Source: Rhizobium sp. Q54 (GTDB lineage Bacteria > Pseudomonadota > Alphaproteobacteria > Rickettsiales > UBA1997). From it: 9,846 nucleotides of DNA. The notes below the pieces were generated by a model. That model had not been told where the DNA came from and did no database searches. It saw only the letters and a list, made by a program, of their open reading frames with translations. This document shows, piece after piece, positions 5,340-9,846 of this stretch; position 1 is the first letter of the stretch; the number at the start of each line of letters is the position of its first letter. The position numbers and the translations under genes were made by a program. The DNA is taken from assembly GCA_945865855.1 (NCBI GenBank), contig CAMBES010000047.1:1-9846 (forward strand), in the 5' to 3' direction.

Positions 5340-6401
5340 ATGAAAACCGTCTTCTCTGGAATCCAGCCAACCGGCAATCTTCATCTCGGAAATTATCTTG
5401 GCGCAATCCGCAACTGGATTGATTTGCAAGAAACGCATCACTGCATTTTTGGCATCATGAATCTGCACGCAATCACCCTCCCCCAAGATCCAAAAGTGCT
5501 TCGTCAAAATATTTTAGATGCCGCCGCTATTTATTTAGCCTGCGGATTGGATCCGGCAAAAACTACGCTTTTTGTGCAAGGTGAAGTGGCTGAACATGCG
5601 GAATTAGCCTGGGTTCTTGGCACTTTGACCCCGATGGGTTGGTTGAATCGAATGACGCAGTTTAAGGATAAAGTGAAAGAGGCAAAATATCGTCCGGTAG
5701 CTATTAAAAATGATGAAGAGCGCAATACTACCGAGCAGTTAATTGATAAAATTAATAACAATATTTCAGAAGCCGGAAATCTCGGCCTCTACTCCTACCC
5801 AGTTCTAATGGCCGCCGACATCCTTCTCTACAAAGCAGATTTAGTTCCAGTTGGCGAAGATCAAAAACAACATCTCGAATTAACTCGCGATATTGCTGGC
5901 GCATTTAATCGTCGTTTTGCTTGTGAATATTTTAAACTACCTGATCCGATGATTGTTTCTGGAGTCAAGCGCATCATGTCTCTACAAAATGGAACAAGAA
6001 AAATGAGCAAGTCGGATGAATCAGATTTATCACGAATTAATCTTACCGATTCAGCGGAAGAAATCGTAAAAAAAGTTAAAAAAGCAAAAACAGATTCTTT
6101 GCCAATAATCACTTTTGACGAAGCGCGTCCGGAAATTTTTAATTTGTTAAACATCTTTTCAGCCTTCACTGGCAAGACCCCAGAAAGCCTAGCCAAGGAA
6201 TATGAAACCAGTGGAAACGGAAAATTCAAAACTGATTTAGCAGAAGTTTTAGTCGAAAAATTAAAACCAATCCAAGAAAATCTCACTCGCTTCAAACAAG
6301 ATCCTGCCTACGTTCGCTGGGTTCTGGATGAAGGAAAAAATCAAGCGCACAAGATTGCGCAGAAAACCAAAAAAGAAGTTTTTGAAATCGTCGGACTCTA
6401 A
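5340..6401 (+). CDS. trpS: Tryptophanyl-tRNA synthetase
   Basis: Class I synthetase that charges tRNA-Trp in the cytoplasm. From ATG 5340 it is 353 residues, beginning MKTVFSGIQPTGNLHLGNYLG as usual; the HIGH motif is HLGN (15-18) and the second signature is KMSKS (221-225). Other family segments are LFVQGEVAEHAELAW, RMTQFKDK, YPVLMAADILLYKADLVP and GEDQKQHLELTRDIA. An earlier in-frame ATG at 5322 would add six residues, but it lies inside the right arm of the palindromic repeat, so I reject it. No good Shine-Dalgarno sequence precedes either. Oddity: between FKDK (108-111) and GLYSYPVL (149 on) there are 37 residues, where E. coli TrpS has about 10. The stop TAA is immediately followed by the nadA ATG, so the two are almost certainly one transcript. 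Confidence 0.96.
   Translation: MKTVFSGIQPTGNLHLGNYLGAIRNWIDLQETHHCIFGIMNLHAITLPQDPKVLRQNILDAAAIYLACGLDPAKTTLFVQGEVAEHAELAWVLGTLTPMGWLNRMTQFKDKVKEAKYRPVAIKNDEERNTTEQLIDKINNNISEAGNLGLYSYPVLMAADILLYKADLVPVGEDQKQHLELTRDIAGAFNRRFACEYFKLPDPMIVSGVKRIMSLQNGTRKMSKSDESDLSRINLTDSAEEIVKKVKKAKTDSLPIITFDEARPEIFNLLNIFSAFTGKTPESLAKEYETSGNGKFKTDLAEVLVEKLKPIQENLTRFKQDPAYVRWVLDEGKNQAHKIAQKTKKEVFEIVGL
5695..5733. repeat. Imperfect inverted repeat inside the trpS insertion
   Basis: CGGTAGCTATT (5695-5705) and AATACTACCG (5724-5733) pair over 10 bases with one bulged base, leaving an 18-base loop. The repeat lies inside the stretch of trpS that codes for residues absent from other TrpS proteins (about 5685-5771). 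It could be chance in a coding sequence, or the remnant of a palindromic element inserted in frame. Confidence 0.4.
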
Positions 6402-7358
6402 ATGAATTCATTCCCTCAAAATCTCGAACAAGAAATTATCCGCCTAAAAAAAGAGCAGAATGCCATCATTCTTGCACATTTTTATCAGGAAGCAGAAATT
6501 CAAGACATCGCTGATTTCATTGGCGATTCTCTTGATCTCTCGCGCAAAGCCGCGGCAACAGATGCCGACACAATTATTTTCTGCGGCGTAAAATTTATGG
6601 CCGAAGTTGCAAAAATTCTTTCGCCAAAAAAACGCGTTTTGATTCCAGATTTAAAAGCTGGTTGCTCACTCGAAGATTCATGCCAACCAATTCCTTTCGC
6701 TGAATTTAAGAAGAAACATCCAAAAGCAATTGTTGTGACCTACATCAATTGCTCCGCGGAAATAAAGGCTTTGTCAGACATTATTGTTACTTCATCTAAC
6801 GCTAAAAAAATCATTGAACTAATCCCGACAGATCAAGAAATCATCTTCGCACCAGATCAACATCTCGGCCGCTATTTAGAAAAAATCACCGGCAGAAAAA
6901 TGATTTTGTGGAATGGATCTTGCGTCGTTCACGAACAATTTAGTGAAAAAGAATTGGTAAAATTAATCGCCAATCATCCACAAGCAAAAGTCATCGCTCA
7001 CCCAGAATGCCCAGAAAGCCTACTTTCGCACGCGCATCACATTGGCTCAACTTCGTCGCTGTTAAAATTTGCGCAGGATAATCAGGGTGAAGAATTTATT
7101 GTTTTGACCGAGCCGCACATCATTCACCAAATGACGCAAAAAAATCCGACAGGGAAATTTTACGATTGCCCCTTTGTCGACAAAGCTGGTTGCACTCTTT
7201 GCAACACTTGTCCTTACATGCAGCTGAATACTTTAGAAAAACTTTATTTAATTTTGCGCGACGGAAATAAAGCGCAGTTTGGCGGAGAATTGCAAATGGA
7301 CGAAGTCTTGAGAATAAAAGCTGAAGCGCCTTTGAGAAAAATGTTGGAGATGTCTTAA
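6402..7358 (+). CDS. nadA: Quinolinate synthase NadA
   Basis: Iron-sulfur enzyme that condenses iminoaspartate with dihydroxyacetone phosphate to quinolinate in de novo NAD synthesis. The 318-residue protein has three pseudo-repeated domains. It opens with AIILAHFYQEAEIQDIADFIGDS and carries FCGVKFMAE. The expected cluster ligands are C88 (KAGCSLED), C174 (NGSCVVHE) and C270, the last Cys of the C264-x2-C267-x2-C270 motif before PYMQLNTLEKL. HPECP and GSTSSLLKF are also family segments. ATG directly follows the trpS stop (TAAATG), so expression is probably by re-initiation from trpS. The partner enzymes NadB (or aspartate dehydrogenase) and NadC are not in the window. The next gene converges, with 80 bases between and no convincing terminator. 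Confidence 0.96.
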   Translation: MNSFPQNLEQEIIRLKKEQNAIILAHFYQEAEIQDIADFIGDSLDLSRKAAATDADTIIFCGVKFMAEVAKILSPKKRVLIPDLKAGCSLEDSCQPIPFAEFKKKHPKAIVVTYINCSAEIKALSDIIVTSSNAKKIIELIPTDQEIIFAPDQHLGRYLEKITGRKMILWNGSCVVHEQFSEKELVKLIANHPQAKVIAHPECPESLLSHAHHIGSTSSLLKFAQDNQGEEFIVLTEPHIIHQMTQKNPTGKFYDCPFVDKAGCTLCNTCPYMQLNTLEKLYLILRDGNKAQFGGELQMDEVLRIKAEAPLRKMLEMS

Positions 7359-7438
7359 AGTTTTTTTGGTCGCCGTTTTTGCCGAGATTGCGCTGTATTT
7401 ATTCGTCTCGTTATCTTCGTGAAAGCGGTGCTTGAGAA

Positions 7439-8122
7439 CTACTTCAATAAATTCTCTAGCGCTAGTTTTGCCACCAATTTCTGAGCTTCTTTTTTTGATT
7501 TCCCCGACGCAGAAAATTCTAAATCATTCGGCGGAATTTTTACCTTCGAAATGAATGTTGGCGCGTGATCTAATCCACCATCTTTAACAGTTTCATATTG
7601 CGGAAGCTGCTTTGTTCTGATTTGTACTAATTCTTGTAATTCTGAAACCGGATCTTTCGGCGGAAGAATATCTCGCTCAAAAAATGACTGCCAAAATTTT
7701 AGAATAAAATTCTTCGCCTCAGAATAATTTGAATCGAGGTAAATTGCGCCAATCAAAGCCTCAAGAGCATTTTCAAGATTGCGTTTATTAGTTTTTCCAC
7801 CAAGCTTTCTCTCGCCATTACTGATCTGCAAAACTTCTGTAAGGCCAATTAAAAGTGCAACTTCAGCCAAAGTTTCTCCGGAAACTAAAGCGGCTTGACG
7901 CTTAGAGAGCGAACCCTCCATCTCATTTGGATATTTGCCCATTAAAAATTCACCAACAACTAAACTAAGAACCTTGTCGCCCAAAAATTCTAATCTCTGA
8001 TAATTTGGACGATCAAAGTTATCCTTGGAAAGACTCGGATGCGTAAGCGCCTCCTCCAACAATTTTTGATTGGTAAAATAGTAAGGAATTTTCGCGCAAA
8101 AATTTTTGAAATCTTGATTCAT
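7439..8122 (-). CDS. rnc: Ribonuclease III
   Basis: Double-strand-specific endonuclease for rRNA precursor, mRNA and antisense RNA processing. The 227-residue protein has an N-terminal endonuclease domain (1 to about 150) with the signature QRLEFLGDKVLSL carrying E45 and D49 (E41 and D45 of E. coli), SKRQAALVS, and NALEALIGAIYLD with E121 (E. coli E117). A double-stranded-RNA-binding domain follows (about 157-226: DPVSELQELVQ, then SGKSKKEAQKLVAKLALENLL). Oddity: the metal-ligand Asp that precedes this glutamate by three residues (D114 in E. coli) is Asn here (N118). Start ATG overlaps the upstream stop by one base (TAATG) and has GAGGA three bases before it, the best ribosome-binding site in the window. 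It is the last gene of the right-hand minus-strand cluster. Confidence 0.95.
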   Translation of the reverse strand: MNQDFKNFCAKIPYYFTNQKLLEEALTHPSLSKDNFDRPNYQRLEFLGDKVLSLVVGEFLMGKYPNEMEGSLSKRQAALVSGETLAEVALLIGLTEVLQISNGERKLGGKTNKRNLENALEALIGAIYLDSNYSEAKNFILKFWQSFFERDILPPKDPVSELQELVQIRTKQLPQYETVKDGGLDHAPTFISKVKIPPNDLEFSASGKSKKEAQKLVAKLALENLLK

Positions 8123-8403
8123 TATTCCTCGATGTAAGTCACTGCCTCACCTTCATGCACCAGGATGTATTTGGTATTTAGGAAGGTTTTGTAAGAATAG
8201 ATGTAATCACCTGTGTAGTAATTGCAGACGAATTTCTTTTTCACTCGATCGTAAGTTTCGCTGTCAACTACAGACACACCCCAAGATTCGTAATATGATT
8301 TTGCCAGATTGCGATCATATTCTAAAACCCTAACGCAACCTGCGCGATCAATGTTTATGCAAGAGAAGAGGGGTAGTAAAAAGAGAATAAAAATTTTCTT
8401 CAT
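8122..8403 (-). CDS. Small putative lipoprotein between dprA and rnc
   Basis: A 93-residue protein I do not recognise. It has a lipoprotein signal peptide, MKKIFILFLLPLFSC, with the likely lipidated cysteine at C15; the LFSC box is identical to that of the small lipoprotein after mutM. The mature part is about 78 residues, rich in tyrosine and charged residues (SYYESWGVSVV, ETYDRVKKKFVCNYYTGDYIYSYKTF), and has two further cysteines (C23 and C59 of the precursor) that could form a disulfide. No membrane segment follows the anchor. It lies 22 bases after dprA, and its stop overlaps the rnc start by one base, so it is read as part of this operon. The small size and tight fit argue for a real gene rather than a chance frame. 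Function unknown. Confidence 0.7.
   Translation of the reverse strand: MKKIFILFLLPLFSCINIDRAGCVRVLEYDRNLAKSYYESWGVSVVDSETYDRVKKKFVCNYYTGDYIYSYKTFLNTKYILVHEGEAVTYIEE
8126..8130 (-). promoter_or_regulatory. Ribosome-binding site of rnc
   Basis: GAGGA on the minus strand ends three bases before the rnc ATG. It lies in the last codons of the upstream lipoprotein gene (its glutamate codons), so ribosomes finishing that gene pass straight over it. The spacing is short, but the match is the strongest seen here, and it supports ATG 8122. Confidence 0.5.
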
Positions 8404-8425
8404 TTAAAAGATTTTGGACTGTTTT

Positions 8426-9523
8426 TTAGGAGGGCAATATGGCGGCTCTGCCAAAATTCATCTCGATTTTATTCTCCATTTCCAATTCCACCAAAGCAAC
8501 ATTTACAAGCTTTGGCGAGATTTGAAGATCGTGAATAATATCTTCAATATCGATTGGAACGTGATTAAGTTTTTGTAAAATTTCTTCACGAATTTTTTTA
8601 ATATCTCCATTAGATATTTCTGAATATTGATTAGAAATATCTGCTGGTCTCTTTTCTCTATTCACTTGAGTAAAAGCCATTTTTAAATGCGGAAAGCTAA
8701 TCAAAAAATCTTCGACATTTTCAAAAATTGTTGCGCCTTCTTTGATCAAACGATTCGTGCCTTTGCATCTTAAATCGAATGGAGATCCGGGAACTGCAAA
8801 CAGCTCGCGACCTTGTTCTGCAGCGAATCGCGCTGTACTCAAACTTCCAGATTTAAGACCGGCTTCAACAACAATTGTTGCAAGCGACAAGCCAGAAATC
8901 AGGCGGTTACGTTGAATAAAATTCTCTTTTAGCGGAGAAGAGTTGAATGGAAATTCACTGATGAGCAAGCCGTAATCAAGAATGTGTCGGTAAAGCCCTT
9001 CATTTTCTTTGGGATAAGTTGTGTTAATGCCACCGGCAATTACGCCGATTGTGCCACTCATGATCGCCGCTTCATGCGCCGCAGTGTCAATGCCACGCGC
9101 TACTCCTGAGACAATAATGGTTGAGTGATTGCCAATCTCGACAGCAATTGAACGCGCAAAATTAATTGAATTTAGCGAAGCATTTCTCGCACCAACTATT
9201 GCCACACAATTACGCTGCAAAAAATCTACTTCACCCTTAACGGTTAGAGTCGGAGGTGGGCCAGGAATTTCGCGTAAAGATTGTGGATATTTTTCATCAG
9301 AAAATAACAAAAGCTCTGCACCAAAATTTTTGATTTCTTCCAGCTCTTGTTCTGCTTTTTCTTTGCTGCAAATTACAACATTGCTCTTCAATTCGGAAAC
9401 GCGTTCGAGCGCTCGCGTTGCTGTATCAAAGGCTTCAATTAAACGGAAAAATGTAACAGAGCCAACATTCTCGCTTCTTGCAAGACGCAGCCAATTGATC
9501 TTCTCTTGATTAGGGTTTGTCAT
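8426..9523 (-). CDS. dprA: DNA-processing protein DprA/Smf
   Basis: Binds incoming single-stranded DNA in natural transformation and loads RecA; the gene is also kept in species not known to be competent. The 365-residue protein has an N-terminal helical segment (about 1-70), then the Rossmann-like core. The core carries YPQSLREIPGPPPTL, VAIVGARNAS (107-116), SGVARGIDTAAH (139-150), GGINTTYPKEN, SEFPF (189-193), ENFIQRNRLISGLS (200-213) and EAGLKSGSLSTARFAAEQGR, then FAVPGSP. A C-terminal winged-helix domain (about 305-362) follows a polar linker. All core motifs look intact. The start ATG 9523 has no Shine-Dalgarno sequence: the 23 bases between the upstream permease stop and the start are rich in A and C. 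It is probably translated from a transcript shared with the permease gene, the small lipoprotein gene and rnc. No other competence gene is visible. Confidence 0.95.
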   Translation of the reverse strand: MTNPNQEKINWLRLARSENVGSVTFFRLIEAFDTATRALERVSELKSNVVICSKEKAEQELEEIKNFGAELLLFSDEKYPQSLREIPGPPPTLTVKGEVDFLQRNCVAIVGARNASLNSINFARSIAVEIGNHSTIIVSGVARGIDTAAHEAAIMSGTIGVIAGGINTTYPKENEGLYRHILDYGLLISEFPFNSSPLKENFIQRNRLISGLSLATIVVEAGLKSGSLSTARFAAEQGRELFAVPGSPFDLRCKGTNRLIKEGATIFENVEDFLISFPHLKMAFTQVNREKRPADISNQYSEISNGDIKKIREEILQKLNHVPIDIEDIIHDLQISPKLVNVALVELEMENKIEMNFGRAAILPS

Positions 9524-9546
9524 TGGGGTGTGGGTTTTTGGGTTGT

Positions 9547-9846
9547 TTAGTGTTTAATACGATATCCCTTACGAATCATGTGTAGAAGCACAAAGGCGAG
9601 AGATAAGTTTAAAATCAAAATATAAATTATTCCTGTCAAGGGGCTCGCGTCACTTTGTCCGGTGATTGAAAAACGAAAGCCGTCAATCATGTAGAAAAAT
9701 GGATTTACGTGCGAAATTTTTTGCCAAAATTCTGGCAAAGCATTTGTTGAATAAAACGTGCCCGACAAGAAGGTTAAAGGCGTGATAACGTAGCTTGTCA
9801 TTGCCGACATATTGTCAAAAGTTTCCGAAAAAATTCCGCAAAGCAC
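9547..9846 (-). CDS. ABC-2 type transporter permease, C-terminal part (cut by the right edge)
   Basis: Only the last 99 codons are in the window; the frame is open to the edge, and the GTG at the edge need not be the start. The segment SYVITPLTFLSGTFYS followed by LPEFWQKISHVNPFFYMIDGFR is the hallmark of ABC-2 permeases of the YadH/NodJ/DrrB type. It covers two hydrophobic stretches with the conserved LSG-x-FYS turn, and the protein closes with a final membrane segment (IIYILILNLSLAFVLLHMI) and a basic tail. Such proteins pair with an ATP-binding subunit usually encoded next door, which would lie outside the window. The substrate cannot be inferred. The gene lies 23 bases upstream of dprA on the same strand. 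Confidence 0.88.
   Translation of the reverse strand: MLCGIFSETFDNMSAMTSYVITPLTFLSGTFYSTNALPEFWQKISHVNPFFYMIDGFRFSITGQSDASPLTGIIYILILNLSLAFVLLHMIRKGYRIKH

Noticed and set aside
5531..6295. Two minus-strand open frames (5531-5761 and 5861-6295)
   Set aside because: Antisense shadows of trpS, which has intact class I synthetase motifs.
7383..7410. CGAGA/TCTCG inverted repeat as a terminator between nadA and rnc
   Set aside because: The stem is only five pairs with an 18-base loop and no following T-run on either strand.
9129..9509. Plus-strand 126-residue open frame
   Set aside because: Antisense to dprA, whose motifs are continuous across this region.
1..9846. CRISPR array, insertion sequence, toxin-antitoxin pair or defence island
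   Set aside because: No regularly spaced repeats, transposase or defence-gene motifs are seen; nearly all coding space is taken by recognised housekeeping genes.

Overview
The window reads as a piece of an AT-rich (by eye about 40% GC) alphaproteobacterial chromosome carrying mostly housekeeping genes. The RNase P RNA is of the bacterial A type with an alphaproteobacterial-looking core. MtaB, MutM, TrpS, NadA, RNase III and DprA all read as alphaproteobacterial versions. Several traits (an Asn in the RNase III metal site, in-frame insertions in conserved enzymes, palindromic repeats) recall Rickettsiales or Holosporales-like lineages, but I cannot fix the order from this sequence alone. NadA, QueH, an exported asparaginase and DprA argue against an extremely reduced obligate parasite.

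Layout. On the minus strand from the left edge to 1598 are mtaB (cut by the edge) and a dual-BON lipoprotein, overlapping by 23 bases. A tRNA-Gly(GCC) follows on the plus strand at 1721-1795. A minus-strand pair, queH then a type II asparaginase, occupies 1829-3543. Its queH start codon abuts the start codon of the divergent mutM (CAT|ATG). mutM and a small lipoprotein gene form a plus-strand pair to 4784 and run tail to tail into rnpB, the RNase P RNA on the minus strand (about 4791-5191). A REP/BIME-like inverted pair of hairpins fills 5237-5327. The plus-strand pair trpS-nadA (5340-7358) has no base between stop and start. The right end is a minus-strand cluster: ABC-2 permease (cut by the edge), dprA, a small lipoprotein, and rnc.

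How they work together. Several genes serve tRNA or RNA maturation and charging: MtaB (ms2t6A37), QueH (queuosine), RNase P RNA, RNase III, TrpS and tRNA-Gly. MutM and DprA act on DNA, NadA makes quinolinate for NAD, and asparaginase works in the periplasm. There is no obvious pathway island, mobile element, CRISPR array or defence system. I found no convincing novel system. The points worth a second look are small: changed catalytic-site residues in MutM and RNase III, two lineage-specific insertions in conserved enzymes, the abutting divergent starts, the BIME-like element in front of trpS, and a promoter layout shared by the two stable RNA genes. Shine-Dalgarno sequences are weak or absent before most genes; rnc is the clearest exception.
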